In this document: piece after piece, positions 1 through 8,123 of the stretch | Position numbering within the stretch: the stretch's first letter is position 1 | Layout of the letters: each line of letters begins with the position of its first letter | Origin: Verrucomicrobiota bacterium | GTDB taxonomy: Bacteria > Verrucomicrobiota > Verrucomicrobiia > Limisphaerales > SIBE01 | NCBI GenBank assembly: GCA_016871515.1 | Contig: VHDE01000001.1 | Location: 1-64,000, forward strand | Reading direction: 5' to 3' | DNA: 64,000 bases | Notes under the pieces: generated by a model | The model's input: only the letters and a program-made list of their open reading frames with translations | What the model was told of the DNA's origin: nothing | Databases searched by the model: none | Position numbers and translations under genes: made by a program

Positions 1-354
1 AGAACAATCCCAAATCCAAATGCAACACCGGCACCTTTCAAAGCCGGTTCAAATCCGCTCATGGCGGACGCGAACGACTCCATGCGCTCATTCACCCCAA
101 ATTGCCGAACGTGCTCGACTTAGGAAACAGAAAAGACGCGTCCTAGATTTCGGAGCACCTTTCATATCAATCATCGACGCTTTCCCAGATTCTCTGTAAT
201 AGTTCCCTCGCTTTCTTGTTGGTACCGATTGAGACGCCGCCTTGACCCGCCGCGCGGCAATCGACGTGGGAACAGCGACACATCGGGCAACACACAGCAA
301 CCGCCATGAACCTCACTTGCCAGTCCTGCGGCATAACTTGCGACGTGGCACTAA
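1..354. other. No gene seen
   Basis: No reading frame on either strand resembles a protein family, and no RNA gene is convincing. A T-arm-like stretch near 46-58 does not fold into a tRNA. The stretch leads into the decayed coding fragment that begins near 355, and may hold further unrecognisable remains of that gene. Confidence 0.4.
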
Positions 355-627
355 CTGGAAGTGCAACTCCGTCTTGGAAGTGACGACGACCTCAAGGTTT
401 GGGTCAACGGCGAGGCCATGCTCTCCCGCAAAGTCGGACGCGGAGCGACGATCGATCATGACGTGATCCCAGTGAAACTTCGGAGAGGTTTGAACGAGGT
501 TCTGGCGAAAGTGTGCAACCGGCAGGGAGGCTGGGGTCTTCTCCTGCGAGTGACGGATCAATCAGGTCGACCGCTGAAAAATCTGGCATTCCGCCCGTCA
601 AGCGCGTTTGCCGTGAAGAAAGAATAA
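355..627 (+). pseudogene. C-terminal remnant of a carbohydrate-binding/PA14-like domain protein
   Basis: About 90 codons read as the tail of an extracellular beta-sandwich domain, with the signature DDLKVWVNGE near its start followed by a stretch ending in LRRGLNEVLAKVCNRQGG. This pattern is common at the C-termini of exported Verrucomicrobia/Planctomycetes hydrolases and PSCyt-type proteins. In-frame TAA codons at 334 and 352 sit directly upstream, there is no ATG start and no signal peptide, so the parent gene has lost its body. It ends with TAA at 625-627. The family assignment rests on motif resemblance only. Confidence 0.5.
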
Positions 628-663
628 GATTGTGAACACGGGTTCACAATTCCGGAAACGCGA

Positions 664-825
664 GTGTTCGACAAAGTTTACGTCATTCTGGGACAAGTTC
701 TGCTTAGACTCGCGCAAACGGACCCTGCGCTTTACCGTGAACTTCGTGAACAAATCACACGCTTCTTCCTGCGCGGCGGCGACGTGTTCTCCCTGGAAAA
801 ATTGGAAGCGCGGGCTCGCGGCTGA
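664..825 (+). pseudogene. Short decayed coding fragment of unknown family
   Basis: A 53-codon frame starting at a GTG reads as a believable amphipathic helical protein segment (for example LGQVLLRLAQTDPALYREL, followed by an Arg/Phe/Gly-rich stretch). It is in the same frame as the fragment ending at 627, separated by that stop. There is no ATG and no ribosome site. I do not recognise the family. From 826 to 998, facing the end of asd, I see nothing certain. Confidence 0.3.
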
Positions 826-998
826 GGATAGGATTCGGATCGAGCAGCGAACACAGTCTTCTCGAATCAGCACCTTTTCGTCGGGCGTTCTCCCTTCGAG
901 TATCCTTGGTGCTCCGCCCGCTGGTTCGAACGCACGGCTTCAGCGGCACAGGTGAAGAGCATCTATCTGCCGGGCAACGAAAGCTTGTTCTTGACTGC

Positions 999-2003
999 TT
1001 ACTTCAAGAGTTCTTCCGCGATTTGGACAGCATTCAGTGCAGCTCCTTTTAGAAGTTGATCGCCTGATACCCAAAGCGCCAGCCCGTTGTCCAATGCGCA
1101 GTCGCGCCGGACTCGTCCCACTTGGCAATTGTCGCGCTCGGCCACATAGAGGGGCAGCGGATACCCAGCTTTCTCTGGGGTATCCACCACATCGAGCCCG
1201 GGCGCCTTCGCCAAGACTTGCCGTGCTGCTTCGACTGTGACCGGCTTTTCAAACTCGGCGCTTATCGCCACCGAGTGAGCCCGATAAACCGGCACGCGGA
1301 CGCATGTGACACTGGCCCGGAAAGTCGGATGGTGCATGATTTTGCGTCCCTCGTTTTCCATCTTCATCTCTTCCTTGGTGTAACCGGAGGGAAGGAACGA
1401 ATCGACATGAGGCAGCACGTTGAACGCAATTTGGTGCGGATAAACTTCCTTGGTCACGGGTTGCCCCGAAACAATTTGGCCAACTTGCCGGCGCAGTTCC
1501 TCGATCGCTTTGGCGCCCGTGCCGGAAACCGCCTGATAGCTCGAGGCAAAAATTCGTTTTACCTGAAAAGCCTTGTGCAATGGATAAAGCGCCATTAATG
1601 CGACCGCCGTCGTGCAGTTCGGATTGGCGATGATTCCCTTGTGCCACTTGACGTCATCCGCGTTGATTTCGGGAATGACTAACGGCACCGTATCATCCAT
1701 TCGGAAGGCGCTCGAATTGTCGACGACGATGCAACCCGCCTTCGCGGCGATGGGCGCGAACTCCTTCGAAATGCTGCCGCCAGCGCTGAATAGAGCGAGG
1801 TCGATTCCCTGAAAGGCATCCTTGGCCAGTTCCTTGACGGTGAGTTCCTGGCTTTTGTACTTCAACTTCTTGCCCACAGACCTGGCCGAAGCCAGGAGCG
1901 TTAGCTTGCTTAAGGGGAAATTGCGCTTTTCGAGCGTCTTGATCATTTCGATGCCGACAGCTCCTGTCGCACCGATCACTGCTACATGCGGATTCCTGTT
2001 CAT
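999..2003 (-). CDS. asd: Aspartate-semialdehyde dehydrogenase
   Basis: This 334-residue enzyme reduces aspartyl phosphate to aspartate semialdehyde with NADPH, the branch point to lysine/diaminopimelate, threonine and methionine, in the cytosol. The N-terminal nucleotide-binding motif GATGAVG is at residues 11-17. The catalytic cysteine lies in NPNCTT at about Cys130, and the family histidine is in the YRAHSVAI stretch near residue 243. Length is normal for the bacterial family. The start is fixed by the Rossmann motif, which begins only about 7 residues in. It is monocistronic here: a strong promoter (2016-2043) sits directly in front and a repeat hairpin separates it from the BatA-like gene. 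Confidence 0.95.
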   Translation of the reverse strand: MNRNPHVAVIGATGAVGIEMIKTLEKRNFPLSKLTLLASARSVGKKLKYKSQELTVKELAKDAFQGIDLALFSAGGSISKEFAPIAAKAGCIVVDNSSAFRMDDTVPLVIPEINADDVKWHKGIIANPNCTTAVALMALYPLHKAFQVKRIFASSYQAVSGTGAKAIEELRRQVGQIVSGQPVTKEVYPHQIAFNVLPHVDSFLPSGYTKEEMKMENEGRKIMHHPTFRASVTCVRVPVYRAHSVAISAEFEKPVTVEAARQVLAKAPGLDVVDTPEKAGYPLPLYVAERDNCQVGRVRRDCALDNGLALWVSGDQLLKGAALNAVQIAEELLK

Positions 2004-2015
2004 AAAAGGGCTGGA

Positions 2016-2043
2016 AATATAGCGAGTGAACCGCTCGTGTCAA
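2016..2043 (-). promoter_or_regulatory. Sigma70-like promoter of asd
   Basis: On the minus strand TTGACA (2038-2043), a 16-bp spacer and TATATT (2016-2021) form a near-consensus promoter. The asd ATG follows only 12 nt after the -10 box, so the predicted transcript would be almost leaderless. This is a consensus match by eye, not a measured start. Confidence 0.55.
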
Positions 2044-2113
2044 ACCTCAGAAAATACGGGAATACGGGGAGAACGGGGAGAGATGTCTCCAAAACGCATT
2101 TTCGATCATTGCA

Positions 2114-2162
2114 CCCATGAACCGTTTGGTAGGACGCCTATCCTACCGCGCAGGTTCATGGG
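2114..2162. repeat. Nested hairpin repeat with CCCATGAACC ends
   Basis: Perfect 10-bp arms CCCATGAACC (2114-2123) and GGTTCATGGG (2153-2162) enclose a second palindrome, GGTAGGA...TCCTACC (2128-2147). The same ends recur at 56391-56457 and, singly or degenerate, near 50840, 40493 and 26739, so this is a mobile or amplified palindrome family. It lies between asd and the BatA-like gene. Confidence 0.75.
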
Positions 2163-2178
2163 AAGTGTGAAAACTGGA

Positions 2179-4275
2179 TTAGACTGCCTCCGCCGAAGCC
2201 GGGCCTCGATGGACCAAGCGTCCGGCCAGCCAAGTTTCAGCGATTAACATGATCAGAGCAGCAACGATCATCCACCGCCAAAGCTTTTGTTGCTTTTCCT
2301 GCTCGGCGGCGAGCAAATAGCGCTTTTTCTCTTCGCGTTGGGCTGTCTCGACAGTGCGGTCCTTCTTGAGCGGAACGCCAAATCGTTCGAGTTCTTCAAC
2401 GGGCAAGGGCGCGGTTTTGGTTTCGGCCGGATCGAGATTTACCGCGAAGCGCACGGGAGGCTGCGCATCGATGGTAAAAATTCCTGGTTGATCCGATTGC
2501 GTAAAGTTGTCTCCTTTCGGAAGAGCTACGGTCGAACCGTCGGGTTTGGTGACATTCAACGTCGCCGCCCCATTGGTGATCACTAAACTCACAGGATCGC
2601 CGACCACGTATTGCAGTCGTTGCGCCTTCAGACCGCCGCTCTGTTCTAGAATGGAATAGAGGAGGGGAACGAACTTCGAGGAGAGGGCCAATTGACTGTC
2701 GGTGGGATGCCATCCAGAGCCCAGGAGGAGGAGATGTCCCTTGCCGACCGGGACTTCCACCAACGCTGGATTCGCTTTTTGATCGAATCGAGCCAACACA
2801 CGCGCGCGTGGGAGCTTGTCGATCTCGATGCGGCGGTACTTCCAAAAATGAATTTTCGTAAAATCGCTGAAGCGGGGGTCTGCGAAAGGCAAAAACAACG
2901 GATGTTCAAAATTAATCTCGGCGAGCATGGCATAACGAGGCATCGACGCTTCTTCGGCGTTGAATCCCGGACTCGCCGTCAGCCGCGCAATCGTCGATGC
3001 TGCCGCCGGAGCTTTCATGGCAAAGAGGACGGTTTTGCCGGCGTTTAGAAATTGTTCAGCCGTCTTGACCTGTTCTTCGGGCAAACTCTCGGTGACGATC
3101 ATCAAATGCGCATTTTGGACTTCCGCAGCAGCAAGTGGTGTGTCCACGCGTCGCGCGATGATTTGGACGATTTGGTTCCGAGTTTGCTGAAACGCTCGCT
3201 TCAAATAATAGAGAGGCTGCGCAGAATCGGTCTCCGTTTCGTTGCCGAGATATAAGACTGACACGGTATCCGCTTTGGGTTGGACGAAAAATGCTTTGTT
3301 GTCGAACTCTTCATCATCGCCGTTGAGAACGAGTCGTTCGCCCTTAATTCCGGGTGCCAGTTTAGGCGCGGCAAAAATCCGGTTTTGGCCTGGCGGCACG
3401 TAAACATCCAGTGGCTCCGCTTCCGGAACACCTTCCCAACGTATTTGGAATTGCTCTCGCTTGGAATCGTTGGCGTTCAAGACACGAATTCTCGGTCCCG
3501 AGTCGCTGCTCGGCGCGGCCGTTTCATCGTGTTCCGTGACCAATTGCACTCCGCTGTTCGTCGTTCGCCGGGCTCGGATCGGTTCGATAATGACCTGAAT
3601 GTCCCGCGGCCACTCGTAGCCTTGCAAGCCATCGAGGTGGCTGCCTTCCTGAAGGTCACTAATGAGCACGATTTCTCGAAGCCCAAACGTTTGTTGTTCG
3701 GGGAGTTTTTCATCGAACGACTCAGCGGCGGTAAGAATAGCGTCGCATAGGCGAGTGGAGAACCATCCGGGAGTGACCGAGCGAACCTGTTGCATGGTGA
3801 GGCCCGCACGCTGGCCGGCATCCATGGATGACCATTGCTCGAAAGTAACCAGCGGCCGGGCTTGACGATCGAACGTAAAGACGGCGACCTGGTCAGCAAG
3901 CTTGGCGGTCCGCAGGACTTCGTCAGCCTTCGCTTGGGCGAGCGCCCACAAATTGTCGCGACGCATGCTTGCGCTTGTGTCGAGCAACAGGACGATCCGT
4001 TTGCCCGTATCGGAAGAAGGGTCGGCGGCGCGCGGTTTCTGAAGAAATGGACGGGCAAATCCGAGAGCGAGTAAAAGCAAAACCAAGCACCGCAAGAGAA
4101 GCAGGAGAATATTCTCCAACCGGCTGTGTCGCGTGACGCGCGGCGGTGTAGGGGAGAGGAACATCAGCGAGCTGAAAGGCATACGTTCGCGTGACGTTCG
4201 CCGGATCAGATGAAATAGAATTGGCAACGCTACGGCCAGCGTACCGAGCAGGAACAATGGAGCCAAAAAACTCAT
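2179..4275 (-). CDS. BatA-domain (aerotolerance-type) von Willebrand factor A membrane protein
   Basis: This 698-residue protein starts with the BatA N-terminal membrane domain (MSFLAPLFLLGTLAVALPIL, then FHLIRRTSRE) and has a second transmembrane helix near residues 60-80. A vWA domain follows with the metal-site motif DTSASM at about residues 99-104. A long extracytoplasmic beta-rich region comes next, and a final helix (WRWMIVAALIMLIAETWL) lies close to the C-terminus. Such proteins accompany MoxR ATPases and DUF58 proteins and are thought to act in envelope-stress or complex-maturation functions; the precise role is unknown. Its start overlaps the DUF58 stop by 4 nt, so the two are translationally coupled. 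No MoxR ATPase gene is present upstream. Confidence 0.85.
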   Translation of the reverse strand: MSFLAPLFLLGTLAVALPILFHLIRRTSRERMPFSSLMFLSPTPPRVTRHSRLENILLLLLRCLVLLLLALGFARPFLQKPRAADPSSDTGKRIVLLLDTSASMRRDNLWALAQAKADEVLRTAKLADQVAVFTFDRQARPLVTFEQWSSMDAGQRAGLTMQQVRSVTPGWFSTRLCDAILTAAESFDEKLPEQQTFGLREIVLISDLQEGSHLDGLQGYEWPRDIQVIIEPIRARRTTNSGVQLVTEHDETAAPSSDSGPRIRVLNANDSKREQFQIRWEGVPEAEPLDVYVPPGQNRIFAAPKLAPGIKGERLVLNGDDEEFDNKAFFVQPKADTVSVLYLGNETETDSAQPLYYLKRAFQQTRNQIVQIIARRVDTPLAAAEVQNAHLMIVTESLPEEQVKTAEQFLNAGKTVLFAMKAPAAASTIARLTASPGFNAEEASMPRYAMLAEINFEHPLFLPFADPRFSDFTKIHFWKYRRIEIDKLPRARVLARFDQKANPALVEVPVGKGHLLLLGSGWHPTDSQLALSSKFVPLLYSILEQSGGLKAQRLQYVVGDPVSLVITNGAATLNVTKPDGSTVALPKGDNFTQSDQPGIFTIDAQPPVRFAVNLDPAETKTAPLPVEELERFGVPLKKDRTVETAQREEKKRYLLAAEQEKQQKLWRWMIVAALIMLIAETWLAGRLVHRGPASAEAV

Positions 4276-5288
4276 GCTTTGGTTCGAATGCTGCCTGTGC
4301 GCTTGATTTTCTTGCCCCGTTGCATTCGCTCGCGCAGGAAATCGAACAGGGCCAACTCTAAAGGCCGGTCAATGCCAAATCGTTGGTAGCCGATGCCGAG
4401 TTTCAGGCAGATCGCTTGAGCGGCCGCGTTATGAGCAGTTAACTTCCGCAAATATTCCTTTCGAATATCCGCGGGATTAATGAACAGATCGCGGCCCGAT
4501 TCAAGGTCATGGAACATGAGCGCTTTTTCGAAGTTGAAAGAGAGTTCCACGGGATCCAACACATGAAAAACGGTGACTTCGTGGCGGCACGCCGTCAGGG
4601 CAATCAAATGCTTCTCCAAAGTTCCGATCGGCGCGAGCAAATCAGTGATCAGGACCATCAGGCCGCGTTTGGTGACGATTTCTGCGATTCGCTTCAAGGG
4701 CGCGCTTAGGTCAGTCGCTGTTCCTGCGGCTGGCTTATCGAGGGCGAGCATCAAATGACGCAAATGGCCGGTTCGATTTCGGGCCGGCAAATACTCGCGA
4801 ATCTGCTCGTCAAAGGTCAGAAGGCCGACCGCATCACCTTGCAGATAGAGGAAATAAGCCACGGTGGCGGCGAGGGTGTTGGCGTATTGCGCTTTCGTGT
4901 ACGAACCCGATCCGTAGCCCATCGACTTGCTATTATCGACCAGCAAGTGACAGCGAAGATTCGTCTCGTCTTCGAACTTTTTGATGTAGTAACGGTCGGT
5001 GCGCGCATACAATTTCCAATCCAAGTAGCGCGGATCATCCCCGGGACTGTACTGCCGATATTCGGTGAATTCCACGGAGAACCCGTGAAACGGGCTCCGA
5101 TGAAGTCCATTCCAGAATCCTTCAACAACCACTTTGGCGCGCAGTTCCAGGTTCTTAATCGCCATGAGCGCCTGAGGATCGATGAAGGATCCGGGAGTCG
5201 TGTGCAAGGTCGGCGCCTGGACAGTTCGCGTAGAAGCCGAATCTGGACGAGGTCGTGGCGGCGCTTCAGTCAGCTCGGGCAGGCTCAT
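4272..5288 (-). CDS. DUF58 domain protein (MoxR-associated vWA-like)
   Basis: A 338-residue cytosolic protein with the DUF58 signature YSPGDDPRYLDWKLYARTD near residues 100-118. The vWA-like metal-site motif DNSKSM follows near residues 138-143. DUF58 proteins normally sit between a MoxR-type AAA ATPase and BatA/BatB membrane proteins. Here the BatA-like gene follows directly (ATGA overlap), but the position expected for moxR is occupied by a repeat element (5387-5730). The N-terminal 35 residues are proline-rich and probably disordered. Function is inferred only from family context. Confidence 0.85.
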   Translation of the reverse strand: MSLPELTEAPPRPRPDSASTRTVQAPTLHTTPGSFIDPQALMAIKNLELRAKVVVEGFWNGLHRSPFHGFSVEFTEYRQYSPGDDPRYLDWKLYARTDRYYIKKFEDETNLRCHLLVDNSKSMGYGSGSYTKAQYANTLAATVAYFLYLQGDAVGLLTFDEQIREYLPARNRTGHLRHLMLALDKPAAGTATDLSAPLKRIAEIVTKRGLMVLITDLLAPIGTLEKHLIALTACRHEVTVFHVLDPVELSFNFEKALMFHDLESGRDLFINPADIRKEYLRKLTAHNAAAQAICLKLGIGYQRFGIDRPLELALFDFLRERMQRGKKIKRTGSIRTKA

Positions 5289-5386
5289 CGGCTAAGAGGC
5301 GCGGTTTCGTGGGTCACTTGACTTCTCGGTTGCTTCGGACCAATACAACTGAAGTGACGCCAAGAGTGTAACGGAGGTTACTGCCC

Positions 5387-5730
5387 GCGTGGCGCAGACT
5401 TGCAGTCTGCCGTATCGCAGACAATCAGCCGCTCTTCGGCGGCGGAAGAATGCAGTACCTGACAGTTGCAGCGCCCCTCTCCCCATCCGATGGGGAGAGG
5501 GAATCGAGCTTTGGCGGTGGGCGATGCCTGATGGACGAACGTGCCCAGCGCCCAGGTCTTTTCCCTCGCCCCATCGGATGGGGAGAGGGTTAGGGAGAGG
5601 GGCAACATTCACCTTGCTACTTGGCAGAATTGTGTTCTGCGGATCGCCCGCAAGTTCGAGCGTTTTGGAAGATGCGCAAGGTATGCCGATTACAAATCGG
5701 CGATACAGGAGACTGAAAGTCTGCGCTACG
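5387..5730. repeat. MITE-like repeat element, full copy 1 (~344 bp)
   Basis: The left end carries GCGCAGACTTGCAGTCTGC (5392-5410) and the right end GACTGAAAGTCTGCGC (5711-5726), which are inverted relative to each other. Inside are two strong hairpins built on CCCCATCCGATGGGG (5475-5501 and 5563-5589). A conserved segment around 5625-5662 reads AATTGTGTTCTGCGGATCG, and a short palindrome lies at 5683-5702. The whole arrangement is repeated at 12772-13107. No open reading frame looks like a transposase, so the element would be non-autonomous. It separates the DUF58 and FKBP genes. Confidence 0.75.
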
Positions 5731-5786
5731 AACGAATGCAGTGGCGCTATACACGTAAGGACATTCTTGTTCGCAGCGACGCCCGC

Positions 5787-6620
5787 TTAGGGTTGTTTCT
5801 TTTCCTTTTCAATCTGATCCGGTTTGATGATTTCGATTTTCGCGCCTTTCTTCAGTTCCTCCGCGGACGGCACCTTAATAATGTCACTGGTAACGACGGG
5901 GGCAGGGGCCGGCGTTGGGACAGGTGGAGCGGGCGTAACGGAAACGAGTTCGACGTCGAAGATCAGAGCGGCGTTCGGGCCAATCAAGTTGCCTTGGCCG
6001 CGTTCACCGTAGGCAAGATTGGTTGGGATGAATAATTGATACTTTGAACCAGGCTTCATTTTTTGCAGACCCTCGGTCCATCCGGCAATAACTTGACTGA
6101 CGCCGAATGTGGCGGGCTGTCCCCGTTTGGCGGAGCTGTCGAACTCAGTGCCATCGATCAACGTCCCGCGGTAATTGACCGATACGCTGTCGTTGGCGTG
6201 TGGGCTGGCGCCGCTCCCTTCCTTTAGAACCTTGTATTGCAGACCGCTCGGGAGTGTGACGACACCGGGTTTTGTTTTGTTGTCGGCCAGGAATTTTTCG
6301 CCGTCTTGTTTGTTCTTTTCCGCGAGTTGTTTCCTTTTTTCCTCGCGTTTGGCTCTGTTTTCGGCGCTGAACGCATTGAGCACTTCGCTGAGTTCTGGTT
6401 CTGCGATAAGCGCGCGTCCGCCGAGAGCGTCCTTAACACCTTGGAGGACAATGTCAGGATTGAGATCGAGCTCTTGTCGTTTCCAGTTATTGCCAATACT
6501 GACGCCGGCGGCGTAACTGGTCTTTTTCTTTGGGTCGGTCAAGACGTCTTTGTCCTGCGCTTGGCCAAGGCCAATGGACACGCTTACCGCCGCCAACAAC
6601 AACAACAATCGTAGTTTCAT
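5787..6620 (-). CDS. FKBP-type peptidyl-prolyl cis-trans isomerase, exported
   Basis: A 277-residue periplasmic foldase that interconverts Xaa-Pro peptide bonds. The chosen ATG gives MKLRLLLLLAAVSVSIGLG, a clean signal peptide; a further ATG 27 nt upstream would put a charged tail before it. A FKBP N-terminal dimerisation domain with a Lys/Glu-rich helix spans about residues 25-115. The FKBP fold follows, with VSVNYRGTLIDGTEFDSS, VIAGWTEGLQKMKPGSKY and IPTNLAYGERG as in Mip/FkpA proteins. The C-terminus after residue 225 is a Pro/Ala-rich linker and a short Lys-rich tail. It stands alone between repeats and the HemQ-like gene. Confidence 0.92.
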   Translation of the reverse strand: MKLRLLLLLAAVSVSIGLGQAQDKDVLTDPKKKTSYAAGVSIGNNWKRQELDLNPDIVLQGVKDALGGRALIAEPELSEVLNAFSAENRAKREEKRKQLAEKNKQDGEKFLADNKTKPGVVTLPSGLQYKVLKEGSGASPHANDSVSVNYRGTLIDGTEFDSSAKRGQPATFGVSQVIAGWTEGLQKMKPGSKYQLFIPTNLAYGERGQGNLIGPNAALIFDVELVSVTPAPPVPTPAPAPVVTSDIIKVPSAEELKKGAKIEIIKPDQIEKEKKQP

Positions 6621-6805
6621 AGTCGCATTCTGATAATTTTCCGGCAACTGTTCCTCAAAAACTCCTGAGATTCAAATGAATTATCGCAGCGGCCAGCTTC
6701 GACCAGCTTCGACCCCTTTCCCCAGATCGCACGAAATAGCAGACTGCGGAAGAACCCGGTCTAGCAGATCGGAGGGGCTTTGCCTGTTTGGCTCCTAAGA
6801 GAAGG

Positions 6806-7636
6806 TTAGAGATGGAGGTGTCCCCACAAGACGTCCGGCGCCAGGCGAAGATTTACATAGAAAGGGCCAAATTCGCCGAACCGGGCGCTAACTTCATCGA
6901 AGCGCATCTCATAAACAATCTCCTTCAAGGCATCCGCTTGGTGGGCCATCAGCGTTACGCCCCATTCCCAATCATCCAGCCCGGTCGAGCCGGTGATCAA
7001 TTGAGAAATCCGTCCGGCATATTTTCTTCCAACACGGGCATGCCCGGCCATGAGCCGCTTGCGGGTGGCAAAGTCGAGACTGTACCAATTGTCCGAACCC
7101 GTCCGGCGCTTGCTCATTGGATAGAATCCCATCACTTCCCAGTCTGGCAGTTCGGGATACAGACGGTAATGCTCGTATTGGGCCTGCTTCTCCTTCAGTT
7201 CAGCGAGGCGTTTCTGGAAGGCCTCGCTGTTCGGATCGAGTTTCTCGTGCTGAGTGAGCATATGACGGTGGTCCTCATTGGTCGTCACATAGTCCGGCAA
7301 TTCGGTCACGCTGAAGAAGCTGTAAACCGGAACGAGCGTCCCGGCTGGGAAACAAGCTTCCAAATCCCGGTGCATCTGGCCGACGGACCCCATTTCGGCG
7401 GCCATCAACACGAAGGCGAAGTCTGCCTTGCCACCGATATTCGCGTACGTGGTCAACCGCGGATGAGACGCTGCGGTGTTCGCGTCGCAAAGTCTCTTCA
7501 GGCTGACGAGTGTTTGATCACGTTGCCCTTGGTCCAATTGTTCCCATCGAATGCGGTCGATGCGATAAAACAGGTGCATCACATGGATGCCTTTGGTCAA
7601 TTTGACGACGGGAAGAGTCATAGAATGAGAAGTCAT
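6806..7636 (-). CDS. Chlorite dismutase-family heme protein (HemQ-like coproheme decarboxylase)
   Basis: A 276-residue member of the chlorite dismutase/HemQ family. HemQ converts coproheme to heme b in the coproporphyrin-dependent pathway. The conserved blocks are MGFYPMSKRR (the Tyr is the redox-active residue in characterised HemQ), NWYSLDFATRKRLMAGHARVG with the proximal His at about residue 199, and GSTGLDDWEWGVTL. The catalytic Arg typical of true chlorite dismutases is not apparent, which favours HemQ. The gene precedes nothing else of heme synthesis here. It is separated by only 4 nt from an upstream receiver-like gene and is probably cotranscribed with it. A second ATG, MTLPVVKL, lies 5 codons in. 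Confidence 0.85.
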   Translation of the reverse strand: MTSHSMTLPVVKLTKGIHVMHLFYRIDRIRWEQLDQGQRDQTLVSLKRLCDANTAASHPRLTTYANIGGKADFAFVLMAAEMGSVGQMHRDLEACFPAGTLVPVYSFFSVTELPDYVTTNEDHRHMLTQHEKLDPNSEAFQKRLAELKEKQAQYEHYRLYPELPDWEVMGFYPMSKRRTGSDNWYSLDFATRKRLMAGHARVGRKYAGRISQLITGSTGLDDWEWGVTLMAHQADALKEIVYEMRFDEVSARFGEFGPFYVNLRLAPDVLWGHLHL

Positions 7637-7640
7637 GGCG

Positions 7641-8015
7641 CTACTCGATTTCTAGAACCTGATCGAGCAGTTGGGGCAATTGGACAAGCATGGCCTCCTC
7701 GGCCGCAACTAAGGTTGCTCCGGCTTCGCGAGCTGCGGTTTGCATTGCCGTATTGCTGTGATTCGTGAATGCCAGCACGGGCATGTGGGAAGTGGCGGGA
7801 TTCTGTCGTAACTCTTTGATCACGTCGCAAACATTCACCCTTTGGCATGCTAGATCGATGACGACGAGCATTGGCTTTTCCTCGATGGCCTGGCTGACCA
7901 ATAACCGCGCGTCGCCAACGACTTGCACACGATAGCCCAAGTCTTGCAGACGGTTTGCCAATTGGCTTCCGGGCATCAGATTCTCGTACAGAAAAAGCCC
8001 AAGCGGTTTCGTCAT
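7641..8015 (-). CDS. Stand-alone degenerate response-regulator receiver domain
   Basis: A 124-residue single-domain protein with the receiver fold pattern. The phospho-acceptor position is occupied (VVIDLA, Asp54) and a Thr follows beta-4 (PVLAFTN). However, the acidic pair after beta-1 is Glu-Asn (LYENLMP) instead of Asp-Asp, and the invariant Lys near beta-5 is missing (ATLVAAEEAM). It may therefore be a pseudo-receiver that is poorly or not phosphorylated. It lies 4 nt upstream of the HemQ-like gene, which suggests a shared transcript and perhaps a linked role. The family is clear; the function is not. Confidence 0.7.
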   Translation of the reverse strand: MTKPLGLFLYENLMPGSQLANRLQDLGYRVQVVGDARLLVSQAIEEKPMLVVIDLACQRVNVCDVIKELRQNPATSHMPVLAFTNHSNTAMQTAAREAGATLVAAEEAMLVQLPQLLDQVLEIE

Positions 8016-8123
8016 GCGAACAGCTTGTGAGAGGAACTTCCAAAATGCAAAAGTTTTCCGGTTAACGTAGAGGGACAGCGCATCCGCGTGGTCCCCGCGT
8101 GGTCCTCACCACACCAAAGAGGC

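Noticed and set aside
40..75. GGTTCAAATCC, a perfect tRNA T-loop consensus
   Set aside because: The flanking T-stem does not pair, only ~45 nt precede it in the window, and neither an acceptor stem nor an anticodon arm can be drawn.
5461..5600. Regular hairpins as a CRISPR array
   Set aside because: Only two units, palindromic rather than repeat-spacer, unequal spacing, and no cas genes. They belong to the mobile repeat element.
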